NCBI RefSeq assembly: GCF_014696225.1
Contig: NZ_JACJPV010000030.1
Location: 1-47,588 of the forward strand
Source: Anabaena sp. FACHB-1237
Lineage (GTDB): Bacteria > Cyanobacteriota > Cyanobacteriia > Cyanobacteriales > Nostocaceae
Direction of reading: 5' to 3'
DNA length: 47,588 nucleotides
The notes under the pieces are model-generated. The model was not told the DNA's origin. It saw only the letters and a list, made by a program, of their open reading frames with translations, and searched no databases. Positions 35,119-43,016 of this stretch are shown here, piece by piece (position 1 is the first letter of the stretch; each line of letters opens with the position of its first letter). Position numbers and translations under genes: made by a program.

Positions 35119-36082
35119 TCCTACTCCAAACCAGGGGGAAGTAGTGATTCAGGTACAAGCAGCTACCACTTGCGGTACAGATTTAAAGGTGTGGCGACGA
35201 GGTGGCCACGCTAAGATGTTGACTCTACCAACTTTGTTCGGTCATGAAGGATCTGGAACAATTGTAGCTGTAGGTGCTGGTGTGACAAATTGGCAAGTAG
35301 GCGATCGCGTAGTAGCTAATAATTCTGCCCCTTGCATGAAATGTTTCTTTTGTCAACGTCGAGAATATTCTTTATGTCCTCATATCACTTGGAATAATGG
35401 CACTTTTGCCCAATATCTGAAAATACCCCCTCCTATAGTTGAGCATAATCTCTTAAAACTTCCCGATCATCTACCTTTTGCCTTAGCCTCTCTCACTGAA
35501 CCCCTAGCTTGTGTATTACATGGTGTAGCACGTTCTCAAGTCAAACCCCAGGATCGAGTAGTCATTTTAGGGGATGGGGCAATTGGATTAATGTTTGTAG
35601 CAGTTTTAGCGGCAAATACGGAAGTAATTATATTCGGTGGTAATAATCAAAGGTTAGAAGTTGCCAAGAAGTTAGGATCAACAAAAACATTTAATTATAA
35701 ACAAGTTGATGATATTCCTGCCCTAGTTAAAGAATTAAGTGATGGTTGGGGTGCAGATATAGTTATAGAAGCTACAGGAGTAAATACAGTATGGGAACAA
35801 GCGATCGCCTGTGGCCGTCCTGGTGCAACTATTAACTTATTTGGTGGTTGTCCTAAAAACACTACAATTACTGTAAATACCGAAGAGTTACATTATAGTG
35901 AACTTACCCTCAAAGGCGTATTTCACAACACACCAGAATATGTGAAACAGGCTTTATTACTCCTAGCTAGTGGTAAAATTCCCTTTCATTTACTGATTAG
36001 TGAACAGCGACCCTTGCAAGATTTACAACAAGTCTTTCAGGATATGCAAGCACGTAAAGTAATTAAAGTAGCCATGATTTAA
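35063..36082 (+). CDS. Zinc-dependent alcohol dehydrogenase (MDR superfamily)
   Basis: 339 residues. Catalytic zinc ligands lie in TTCGTDLKVW and FGHEGSGTI. The structural zinc set is CMKCFFCQRREYSLC (about 92-106). The Rossmann motif GDGAIGLMFVAVL (about 171) binds NAD(P). The substrate is unknown; relatives include threonine and sorbitol dehydrogenases. Begins inside the upstream zinc-ribbon gene. Confidence 0.9.
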   Translation: MLATLLYGQEDLRLEQVPDPTPNQGEVVIQVQAATTCGTDLKVWRRGGHAKMLTLPTLFGHEGSGTIVAVGAGVTNWQVGDRVVANNSAPCMKCFFCQRREYSLCPHITWNNGTFAQYLKIPPPIVEHNLLKLPDHLPFALASLTEPLACVLHGVARSQVKPQDRVVILGDGAIGLMFVAVLAANTEVIIFGGNNQRLEVAKKLGSTKTFNYKQVDDIPALVKELSDGWGADIVIEATGVNTVWEQAIACGRPGATINLFGGCPKNTTITVNTEELHYSELTLKGVFHNTPEYVKQALLLLASGKIPFHLLISEQRPLQDLQQVFQDMQARKVIKVAMI

Positions 36083-36179
36083 GTAGGAGCGATCGGGCAA
36101 TGTTCTCTACAAAAATTAGCAATTATAGTAACCCAAGTTGCTAATCAAGCTGTTCTGCTTTTAATTTGGATATATAGAT

Positions 36180-36196
36180 GCAAGCAAGATGCTTGC
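36180..36196. repeat. CAAGATG-loop hairpin, single copy
   Basis: GCAAG-CAAGATG-CTTGC, identical to the hairpin found four times at 42540-42820. It lies about 100 bp after the dehydrogenase stop. The remaining gap up to 36440 shows no gene. Confidence 0.75.
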
Positions 36197-36457
36197 ACTA
36201 CAGTAATTTTAGCCTGTGAAATTCATTTGTGGGTGGGCGTGTCAGCCAAACAAATAAGCCATCTGTACGTTAAATTCACTTTTGAATATTTTCTTAAAAT
36301 TTTCTTAATATTTTCCACATTGTCAACTTTGAATTATTGTGATAGAGTTAGATTCAAGTGGAGTGGAATACACAAAATATTAACTGTGTCTTTCGCCGAA
36401 TCAAAATAAAACCAACTTTGAAATTAGAACCGTTTAGGCGACAAGGAGGTGATGCCC

Positions 36458-36529
36458 ATGATAGAAAGTAGTAAAAGCATGGGTCATCAGGTTGCAGTTA
36501 GCCGGCTGTGTGCCGGGGCTGTTCTCTAA
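36458..36529 (+). CDS. 23-residue short ORF inside the structured RNA
   Basis: ATG 36458, 4 bp after the perfect Shine-Dalgarno, to TAA 36527. The peptide begins MIESSKSMGHQ and ends RLCAGAVL. The spacing is tight, and the start is buried in a helix, so translation may be conditional. It could be a leader peptide or chance. Confidence 0.4.
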   Translation: MIESSKSMGHQVAVSRLCAGAVL

Positions 36530-36642
36530 AAGTTAGCCTTAGTTATCTCGAACTAATATCTGGAACTAAGTTAGCTCAACTAGCTAGGCTGAACATCGGA
36601 GTTCCTTCCGGCAGTCTGGTTGCAATCTGAAGACCCGCTACA

Positions 36643-36689
36643 CCGCTCTGATTGATGTCATCTGATATACATCAGAGCGGATAGTTTTT
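36643..36689 (+). terminator. Terminator-like hairpin upstream of the pterin dehydratase gene
   Basis: CCGCTCTGAT (36643-36652) and ATCAGAGCGG (36671-36680) form a perfect 10-bp stem followed by ATAGTTTTT. An alternative inner pairing TGATGT/ACATCA overlaps it, which could allow two states. Confidence 0.6.
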
Positions 36690-36741
36690 GGCAAAATAGA
36701 ACAGCTATAGTTATCAGCAAATATCATAGAGATTTCAAAAT

Positions 36742-37023
36742 ATGGCAGAACTGCTCACAAGCGAGGAAATCGCATTACAAAGTAGTACATTATCAGGTTG
36801 GACAGTGGAAGGAGCAAAACTGCGAACCACCCGTAAATTTAAAGACTTTATCCAAGCCATTGAGTTTGTCAACAAATTAGTAGCACCATCTGAGTCAGCA
36901 GGACACCATCCAGATATAGAGATTTCTTACAATCAAGTTAAAATTACACTAACTACACATGATTCAGGTGGACTGACACAGAACGATTTTCACCTAGCAC
37001 AGATAATTTCCCAAATCAGCTAA
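36742..37023 (+). CDS. Pterin-4a-carbinolamine dehydratase
   Basis: 93 residues, PCD/DCoH family. The active-site signature GHHPDIEISYNQV (about 54-66) and THDSGGLTQNDF are complete. It regenerates dihydropterin from the carbinolamine. In cyanobacteria, which lack phenylalanine hydroxylase in many strains, it may serve pterin glycoside or molybdopterin-related chemistry. It stands behind the structured RNA at 36443-36689. Confidence 0.93.
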   Translation: MAELLTSEEIALQSSTLSGWTVEGAKLRTTRKFKDFIQAIEFVNKLVAPSESAGHHPDIEISYNQVKITLTTHDSGGLTQNDFHLAQIISQIS

Positions 37024-37024
37024 T

Positions 37025-37114
37025 TAGACATCTTGTGGTAATGTGCATAACCACCAAACCCTTGTAGGGACAATTGATAAATTGTCCCTACCATAATTTT
37101 CACCCCTATGTCTA
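37025..37114. mobile_element. MITE-like element, TA...GACATC family, short copy
   Basis: 90 bp between TAGACATCTTGTGGTAATG and the complement of TAGACATAGGGGTGAAAATTA's first 19 bases. It shares with 11155-11388 the inner block around ACCACCAAACCCTTGTAGGG. An inner AGGGACAATTGATAAATTGTCCCT forms a palindrome. It begins 2 bp after the pterin dehydratase stop and probably supplies its 3' hairpin. Confidence 0.7.
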
Positions 37115-37126
37115 TTACACATAGGA

Positions 37127-37252
37127 GTGAAAAAGAAGCTGAAACCCTTAACCTGTCCAGCTAAAAACCTAATTCCTGGGGAGGTTTATTGGGTATTGGA
37201 ACTTCCACAGACGATTTTAGTCAGGATTAATAAAGTTACTGATGTAGTTTAA
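37127..37252 (+). CDS. Very small hypothetical ORF
   Basis: A GTG start at the end of ATAGGAGTG gives 41 residues (LKPLTCPAKNLIPGEVYWVL, then ELPQTILVRINKV). The sequence reads like the beginning of a folded protein rather than random DNA but has no recognised family and stops early. It may be a gene fragment left by the neighbouring MITE. The rest of the gap to 37537 shows nothing. Confidence 0.3.
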   Translation: MKKKLKPLTCPAKNLIPGEVYWVLELPQTILVRINKVTDVV

Positions 37253-37537
37253 GGTGATGGAATAGATTTTGATTACAGACTAGATCATTTCTGATCATGG
37301 ATCTTGAACATCGAAATCTATTATGATAATATATTGCTATCAGTAAAAGTTTTTGCATCAGGTAATTAAATTGAATCTTAACGAGTTGTTAATCATTTAT
37401 TAGCCTAGTAAAAACTAAAATACTCATAAGGGCAAAACCCAAAATGTAGCAAAATTGTAACAAAGTGTAGTCTAACTAATAGATTAGAACAGACAAACTA
37501 AGTTATTCATGTATGAGGTGTGAGGAGAACGAAAAAT

Positions 37538-39181
37538 ATGTCTAATATATTGTGGAAATCTTTAGTAGTTAGTCCAGCAGTATTGGGAGCAACGTTGTTA
37601 GTGTCTTCCTCTGCGATGGCTGCCCCAACCGCAACAAAAGAGGCAACCACCGTTGAAACAAGAGCTACAGAAGTTGCTCCAGTAAGCAAAGAATCTCAAA
37701 TTTTAGCTCAAGTAACATCAGTTTCTCAGTTTTCTGACGTTCAGCCTACAGATTGGGCTTTCCAAGCATTACAATCCTTAGTAGAACGTTATGGTTGTAT
37801 TGCAGGTTATCCCAACGGTACATTTCGCGGTAATCGTGCTTTAAGCCGTTATGAATTTGCTTCTGGTTTAAATGCTTGTTTAGATCGTGTCAATGAATTA
37901 ATCGCCACAGCAACTGCTGATATGGTGAAAAAAGAAGATTTAGCTACTTTACAGCGTTTACAAGAAGAATTTAGTGCAGAATTAGCAACTCTTAGGGGTC
38001 GGGTAGATGCTTTAGAAGCGCGTACTACTGAATTAGAAGCTAACCAATTTTCCACCACTACCAAGTTAAAAGGTGAAGCTATTTTTGCTGTATCTGATGC
38101 TTTTAGTAATGAAACAGGAGACGCTAATAATACTGTTTTCCAAGATCGGGTACGTTTAACCTTAGAAAGCAGCTTTACTGGTAAAGACTTGTTAACCACT
38201 CGTTTAGCTGCAGGTAATGCTAATGGTTTTAGTCTCAGAGACAAAACTAATACTCCTATTGCTACAGCCGTAGGTACTCAAACTTTTGAAGTAGGTAGCA
38301 CAGGAGCAAACGCGGTTGATATTGACAAAATCACTTATCAAGCTCCCTTTGGACCTGCTAGAGTTTACATTGCTGCTACAGGTGGTCAACACAGTAATTA
38401 TGCGGCTGTTAATAACCCCTACTTCTTTGATAAAACTGATGGCGGTAATGGTGCTTTAACAACCTTTGCATCTGAAAGCCCTATTTATAGAATTGGTGGT
38501 GGTTCAGGTATTGCTATTAATTTACCTTTTAGCAAAGGTGTCGGTCCTATTAAAGGCAGTTCTTTAACCTTTGGTTACTTAGCTTCTGATGCTGAAAGTC
38601 CTGGTGCTAACAATGGTTTATTTAATGGTAACTATGCTGCATTAGGTCAGGTTAACTTTAATGTTGGTAAGATTGGTTTAGCTGCAACTTATGTACATGG
38701 TTATCATGGTACTGGTAGTACCTTATTTGATAATGATGCTGGCATTGGTGCTGTAGTTGGTACATCTCAAGCTAACGTCTTAACTGGTGCCACTTCCAGT
38801 AACTCCTACGGTATTTCCGCAGCTTTCCAACCTAGCAATAAACTTTCTATTAGTGGTTTCGTTTCTTATCATAATATTGTTCCTGAAACTGTGGGTGGTA
38901 GTGATAAAGAAGCGTGGAGCTATGGTGTGGGTTTAGCATTACCTGACTTTGGCAAGCCTGGTAACGTCTTAGGTGTTTTTGGTGGCGCACAACCCTATTC
39001 TCTAACTGCTGGTGCTGGTGATATTCCTTACCAAGTAGAAGGTTTCTATAAGTATCGTGTTTCTGAAAATATTTCTGTAACTCCTGGTATTATCTGGACG
39101 ACTGCTCCGGGACAAAATTCCGGTGTTGGTGGTGCTAATGATGCGTTTATCGGTACTTTGAGAACTACTTTCACGTTTTAA
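37538..39181 (+). CDS. SLH-domain OprB-type porin (iron uptake porin family)
   Basis: Outer-membrane beta barrel of 547 residues. The start at 37538 follows GAGGAGAACG; the ATG-like frame 18 bp upstream lacks the signal pattern. Order: signal peptide ending near AMAAPT, low-complexity linker, SLH domain (FSDVQPTDWAFQALQSLVER to YEFASGLNACLDRV, about 65-125) that holds the peptidoglycan, a coiled coil (VKKEDLATLQRLQEEFSAEL), then the barrel to the C-terminal RTTFTF, with Phe last as in outer-membrane proteins. Relatives such as Synechocystis Slr1908 carry ions or iron. Confidence 0.92.
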   Translation: MSNILWKSLVVSPAVLGATLLVSSSAMAAPTATKEATTVETRATEVAPVSKESQILAQVTSVSQFSDVQPTDWAFQALQSLVERYGCIAGYPNGTFRGNRALSRYEFASGLNACLDRVNELIATATADMVKKEDLATLQRLQEEFSAELATLRGRVDALEARTTELEANQFSTTTKLKGEAIFAVSDAFSNETGDANNTVFQDRVRLTLESSFTGKDLLTTRLAAGNANGFSLRDKTNTPIATAVGTQTFEVGSTGANAVDIDKITYQAPFGPARVYIAATGGQHSNYAAVNNPYFFDKTDGGNGALTTFASESPIYRIGGGSGIAINLPFSKGVGPIKGSSLTFGYLASDAESPGANNGLFNGNYAALGQVNFNVGKIGLAATYVHGYHGTGSTLFDNDAGIGAVVGTSQANVLTGATSSNSYGISAAFQPSNKLSISGFVSYHNIVPETVGGSDKEAWSYGVGLALPDFGKPGNVLGVFGGAQPYSLTAGAGDIPYQVEGFYKYRVSENISVTPGIIWTTAPGQNSGVGGANDAFIGTLRTTFTF

Positions 39182-39258
39182 TTAGCTGTCAGTAGTAAAA
39201 GCTGTTAAATGTGCTTTAAAAAGATTAAAGTCTTTGAATCTTGGAGTTTTTAATTATT

Positions 39259-39284
39259 CCCCCATCTGTTGATGGGGGTTTTTT
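39259..39284 (+). terminator. Rho-independent terminator of the porin gene
   Basis: CCCCCATC, loop TGTT, GATGGGGG, then TTTTTT. An 8-bp GC-rich stem with a T-run, 78 bp after the porin stop. The rest of the gap to 39516 contains a threefold TTGATCTGAT direct repeat (about 39375-39407) and the operator-like palindrome at 39440. Confidence 0.92.
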
Positions 39285-39439
39285 ATGATAAAAAAATATA
39301 AACCCCAGTTTACAACCGTAGTATGTTATAATTTAGGAGTTCAGAACCTTGAGAATTAGGTTTAAAATTAAAATATTGATCTGATGTTGATCTGATATTG
39401 ATCTGAAGATGATATTTCTTTACGCATCTAAACAGATAA

Positions 39440-39457
39440 AACCTACCTGGGTAGGTT
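39440..39457. promoter_or_regulatory. Perfect 18-bp palindrome, candidate Rrf2 operator
   Basis: AACCTACC-TG-GGTAGGTT is an exact 8-2-8 inverted repeat 60 bp upstream of the rrf2 start. Rrf2 dimers bind inverted repeats of this size, and autoregulation is common. If so it would control the rrf2-cysK unit. Confidence 0.55.
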
Positions 39458-39516
39458 GGTAATTTTTGATTATTTTCTGATTATTTTTTGATGATCCTTT
39501 ATCCTTGATTTTTATT

Positions 39517-39954
39517 GTGGAACTATCTTGTAAGTCAGAGTACGCTATTTTAGCCTTATTAGAAATGGCAACTTATTATCATAGTGGTGAACCAATGCAA
39601 ATTCGCCAAATTGCTACTCAACAAAATATACCGGATCGGTATTTAGAACAGTTATTAGCGACTTTGAGACGTGGTGGTATTATCAAAAGCCAACGCGGTT
39701 CTAAAGGTGGTTATTTTTTGGCGCGTGAACCTTGGAAAATTAGTGTTTTTGACATTTTGGAGTGTTTGGAAGGTTTAGATGTGAATAGTAATGAACAGGA
39801 TCACAAGTCTGAAAGCGTTGATAGTGCTGTCATTGGCGAAATTTGGCAGGAAGCACGTCAAGCGGCTAGTTTGGTGTTGAAAAACTATTCTTTACAGGAT
39901 CTTTGTGAAAAGCGAGATTTGCGACGGCAATTAGATATTATGTATTACATTTAG
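39517..39954 (+). CDS. Rrf2-family transcriptional regulator
   Basis: The GTG at 39517 gives (M)[17 protein letters not shown], the usual start in this family; a TTG 12 bp upstream is less likely. 145 residues with the winged helix [20 protein letters not shown] and [13 protein letters not shown]. No conserved Cys triad for an Fe-S cluster is visible after residue 90, so it is nearer to CymR than to IscR. It lies 20 bp upstream of cysK, as CymR-like regulators control cysteine synthesis. Confidence 0.88.
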   Translation: MELSCKSEYAILALLEMATYYHSGEPMQIRQIATQQNIPDRYLEQLLATLRRGGIIKSQRGSKGGYFLAREPWKISVFDILECLEGLDVNSNEQDHKSESVDSAVIGEIWQEARQAASLVLKNYSLQDLCEKRDLRRQLDIMYYI

Positions 39955-39974
39955 AGTTGTTAGGGTGTAAGTTA

Positions 39975-40919
39975 ATGAGAATTGCTGAAAATATTACAGA
40001 GTTAATTGGCCGTACTCCTTTGGTAAAGTTAAACCGTATTCCCCAGGCTGAAGGTTGTGTGGCTAAAATTGTGGTGAAGCTGGAAAGTATGAACCCTTCT
40101 GCTTCGGTAAAAGACAGAATTGGGGTAAGTATGATTTCTGCTGCGGAGGATGAGGGCTTAATTAGTCCTGGTAAGACAATTTTAGTAGAACCTACTTCTG
40201 GTAATACGGGTATTGCTTTGGCTATGGCTGCGGCCGCAAAGGGGTATAAGTTAGTGTTAACCATGCCAGAAACTATGAGTGCGGAACGTCGGGCTATGTT
40301 GCGGGCTTATGGGGCTGAATTAGAGTTAACACCGGGTATTGAGGGAATGAGTGGTGCTATTCGCCGGGCACAGGAAATTGTGGAGAGAACACCTTATGCT
40401 TATATGTTACAACAGTTTCGTAATCCCGCTAATGCGAAAATTCACCGAGAAACTACGGCAGAGGAAATTTGGAGTGATACTGATGGGGAGGTGGATATAG
40501 TTGTTGGAGGTGTGGGTACGGGAGGTACTATTACTGGTGTGGCGGAGGTGCTGAAAAAAAGAAAGGCCAGTTTTCAGGCGATCGCTGTTGAACCTGCTAA
40601 TAGCCCTGTTTTATCAGGTGGTAGGCCAGGTCCCCATAAAATTCAGGGTATTGGGGCTGGTTTTATACCCCAGGTTTTAAAGGTAGAATTATTGGATGAG
40701 ATTATTACTGTGAGTGATGATGAGGCGATCGCTTATAGTCGCAGATTAGCACGGGAAGAAGGTTTGCTTTCTGGTATTTCTACTGGTGCAGCTTTGTGTG
40801 GGGCTATTCGTGTGGCGCAGCGTCCTGAAAATAAGGATCGTTTAATTGTGATGATTCAACCTAGTTTCGGTGAAAGATATTTAAGTACACCTCTGTTCCA
40901 AGATTTAGAAATTAAATAG
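39975..40919 (+). CDS. cysK: Cysteine synthase A (O-acetylserine sulfhydrylase)
   Basis: PLP enzyme making cysteine from O-acetylserine and sulfide. The start at 39975 ([19 protein letters not shown]) fits the family. Landmarks: PLP lysine in [11 protein letters not shown] (about 41), [24 protein letters not shown] and [14 protein letters not shown]. 314 residues, complete. Transcribed with the Rrf2 regulator. Confidence 0.96.
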   Translation: MRIAENITELIGRTPLVKLNRIPQAEGCVAKIVVKLESMNPSASVKDRIGVSMISAAEDEGLISPGKTILVEPTSGNTGIALAMAAAAKGYKLVLTMPETMSAERRAMLRAYGAELELTPGIEGMSGAIRRAQEIVERTPYAYMLQQFRNPANAKIHRETTAEEIWSDTDGEVDIVVGGVGTGGTITGVAEVLKKRKASFQAIAVEPANSPVLSGGRPGPHKIQGIGAGFIPQVLKVELLDEIITVSDDEAIAYSRRLAREEGLLSGISTGAALCGAIRVAQRPENKDRLIVMIQPSFGERYLSTPLFQDLEIK

Positions 40920-40929
40920 TTATTAGATA

Positions 40930-41036
40930 TACCGCAGTTTCCGTTATTATGAGGTACAGATGTTAATGATAAAACCCTTGTAACACAGGCATCTTGCTGT
41001 GTTCATAGTGTACCTCATGTACATGGAATGTGCTGT
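40930..41036. mobile_element. MITE-like element, TACAGCA family, copy 2
   Basis: 107 bp, nearly identical to 16363-16470 (few base changes, left end TACCGCAG). It carries the same inner hairpin at 40982-41003. Inserted 10 bp after the cysK stop. Confidence 0.75.
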
Positions 41037-41050
41037 AAATAAAAGATTCC

Positions 41051-41076
41051 GATCCCCGACTTCTTAGATGGGGATC
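41051..41076. repeat. GATC-bounded palindrome, shortened copy 4
   Basis: GATCCCCGACTTCTTAGATG and GGGATC: the right arm has lost the bases that pair with CGACTTCTT, leaving a 6-7-bp stem. The rest of the gap to 41231 contains short direct repeats such as TCATAAGTTT twice and no gene. Confidence 0.7.
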
Positions 41077-41231
41077 TTGTGGTTAGGTTGTGATAAAATC
41101 AGATAAAATAAGTAGTTTTCATAAGTTTTCATAAGTTTTTTAAAATCTTTGAACATTTTTGAACATTGTTTAATAACTGAATAACTTTTAATATTTACTG
41201 CTATAGTATTCCTTACTTAGAGGAGTACACT

Positions 41232-42470
41232 ATGTTTACTAGACTTAATAATCTGTGGAATCAGTTTTTCAGAAGATCAAGAAGTATCAATAATGAACCA
41301 TTAAATAAAGTAAGTTTATTAGTAATAATAATTGTTGATCTTTTTATTTTAATTAATGTTTTTACAGGGTTAAATGATATTAGTAGATGGCATTTAAGCC
41401 CCCAACAAGTATATCCTTGTTATGCAGAATGGGAAGGTTATCAGAAAAATAATAGTCCAGAGAAAGATTATGAATTGGTGCAAAGTTTTTTATCTTATAA
41501 TGATAATATCAAAAGTAATTATCAACAAAGTTATCAAGATCAAGAAATAGGACATTTAGGGAAAGTTTCTGGAGTTTGTTTAGAATATGCTAGTATTAAG
41601 GATAAATTTAATAATGGAGAAAATCAAGCTTTATTAAGTAGCATAAATACCAAACAAGATAATATTAATAGACTAGAATCTGATAATATAACTATTAGGA
41701 GTCAATATGATTCTACTGTACTAGAAAAAATTGCGGGACAGTCTCCAAATAAATCAATAAACCAGGTAAAAGCCGAAGAAGCAAAACAGAAATTAGAGGA
41801 AAATAGTCAGAAAATATCACAAATTAAAGAGGAAATTGTTAAATTTAAAAATAATTTGTTACAGAAACCATCAAGTCAAAATTTACTTAATTTTGTCAAA
41901 GATAGAAGTAAATTTAACGATGTGGAAACTGGTTATGAAAATGCGTCGTTTTGGTATCCTAGTATTCAATTAGGTTTTCAGGTTTTGTTTTTAGCACCAT
42001 TAATAATTATTGCGTTATTAGTAAATAACTATACTCAAAGTCGTGGATATGGTTTAATAGCGTTAATTAGTTGGCATTTATTGGTTATTTTCTTCATTCC
42101 TTTAATTTTCAAAACTTTTGAATTTTTGCAAGTTGGTGTTATTGCAAAGTTCATTTTTGATATTATCAGTGCTATCTTTGGAGGTTTAGTCTTTTTAGTT
42201 CAATATGTTTATATTCTGTTAATTCCTTTAGTGGGTTTTGCTATTATCAAATTTCTGCAAAGGTTTGTTTTTAATACTAAGTCTCAAGCAGCAAAACGAG
42301 TACAAAAGTCACAATGTATTAACTGCGCGAAAACAATTAGAATTCAAGATGCTCATTGTCCCCATTGCGGTTATTATCAATATGTAGAATGTCATTATTG
42401 CCATGAGTTGACTTATAAAAAGTTACCTTATTGTTATCATTGTGGTACTGAGCAAACTCATGATAGTTAA
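41232..42470 (+). CDS. Membrane protein with C-terminal double zinc ribbon, unknown function
   Basis: 412 residues. A first transmembrane helix (about 28-46), an extracytoplasmic region with a coiled coil (QDNINRLESDNITIRSQYDS; EEAKQKLEENSQKISQIKEE), then three helices at about 245-265, 272-290 and 305-345. The cytoplasmic tail has CINCAKTIRIQDAHCPHCGY and CHYCHELTYKKLPYCYHCG, two Cys4 ribbons. Not recognised by name. The last codons (HDS-stop) lie within the first unit of the repeat array at 42459, so the C-terminus may be repeat-derived. RBS GAGGAG at 41220-41225. Confidence 0.78.
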   Translation: MFTRLNNLWNQFFRRSRSINNEPLNKVSLLVIIIVDLFILINVFTGLNDISRWHLSPQQVYPCYAEWEGYQKNNSPEKDYELVQSFLSYNDNIKSNYQQSYQDQEIGHLGKVSGVCLEYASIKDKFNNGENQALLSSINTKQDNINRLESDNITIRSQYDSTVLEKIAGQSPNKSINQVKAEEAKQKLEENSQKISQIKEEIVKFKNNLLQKPSSQNLLNFVKDRSKFNDVETGYENASFWYPSIQLGFQVLFLAPLIIIALLVNNYTQSRGYGLIALISWHLLVIFFIPLIFKTFEFLQVGVIAKFIFDIISAIFGGLVFLVQYVYILLIPLVGFAIIKFLQRFVFNTKSQAAKRVQKSQCINCAKTIRIQDAHCPHCGYYQYVECHYCHELTYKKLPYCYHCGTEQTHDS

Positions 42471-42825
42471 TTAAGTAGGGTGCGTTAGTGATAACGTAAC
42501 GCACCAAATTATTATATACTCTATTACAATTTGGATAATGCAAGCAAGATGCTTGCGCTACATGATAGGTAATTAAGTAACGCACCAAATTATTATATAA
42601 TCTATTACAATTTGGATAATGCAAGCAAGATGCTTGCGCTACATGATAGTTAATTAAGTAGGGTGCGTTAGTGATAACGTAACGCACCAAATTGTTATAT
42701 AATCTATTACAATTTGGATAATGCAAGCAAGATGCTTGCGCTACATGATAGTTAATTAAGTAACGCACCAAATTATTATATAATCTATTACAATTTGGAT
42801 AATGCAAGCAAGATGCTTGCGCTAC
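42459..42825. repeat. Alternating 102/81-bp tandem repeat array
   Basis: Units start with CATGATAG at 42459, 42561, 42642 and 42744. Units 1 and 3 (102 bp) contain an extra GTAGGGTGCGTTAGTGATAAC that pairs with the following GTAACGCACC; units 2 and 4 (81 bp) lack it. All hold the hairpin GCAAGCAAGATGCTTGC (42540, 42621, 42723, 42804). The pattern is a 183-bp pair duplicated once. The remaining gap to 43016 has short CTGAAAG(C/T)TGATTACT repeats and no gene. Confidence 0.93.
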
Positions 42826-43016
42826 TGTGAGAATATTTTATTATTTAAATAGATATTGATAGATTGATTAATATTTATGAGGATGGACAAATCAAGAAAT
42901 AGGAAGATTGGATTTTAAAGTTGTACAATTGGTTAAATCTTCTATTTATCAAGCTGAAAGCTGAAAGCTGATTACTGAAAGTTGATTACTGAAAGTTAAT
43001 AATTATATTAATTAAA

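Larger units (their letters stand above)
36443..36689 (+). ncRNA. Candidate structured RNA or leader with a short ORF
   Basis: The segment starts with AAGGAGGTGAT, an 11-nt complement of the 16S rRNA 3' end. It is strongly folded: GATGCCCATG (36451-36460) pairs with CATGGGTCATC (36479-36489), AGCCGGC (36500-36506) with GCCGGGGCT (36512-36520), and GTTAGCCT (36532-36539) with AGGCTGAAC (36586-36594). It ends in a terminator-like hairpin at 36643-36689. The first helix would hide both the start codon and part of the Shine-Dalgarno. I do not recognise it as tmRNA, RNase P, 6S or SRP RNA. It could be an independent RNA or the leader of the pterin dehydratase gene. Confidence 0.55.

Noticed and set aside
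36443..36689. tmRNA, RNase P RNA or cobalamin riboswitch
   Set aside because: None of their conserved cores (tmRNA tag ORF and tRNA-like ends, P4 helix, B12 box) can be found.
42337..42807. 156-codon minus-strand frame with internal protein repeats
   Set aside because: The repeated peptide is the translation of the hairpin tandem array; it starts and ends in repeat DNA and runs antisense into a real gene.
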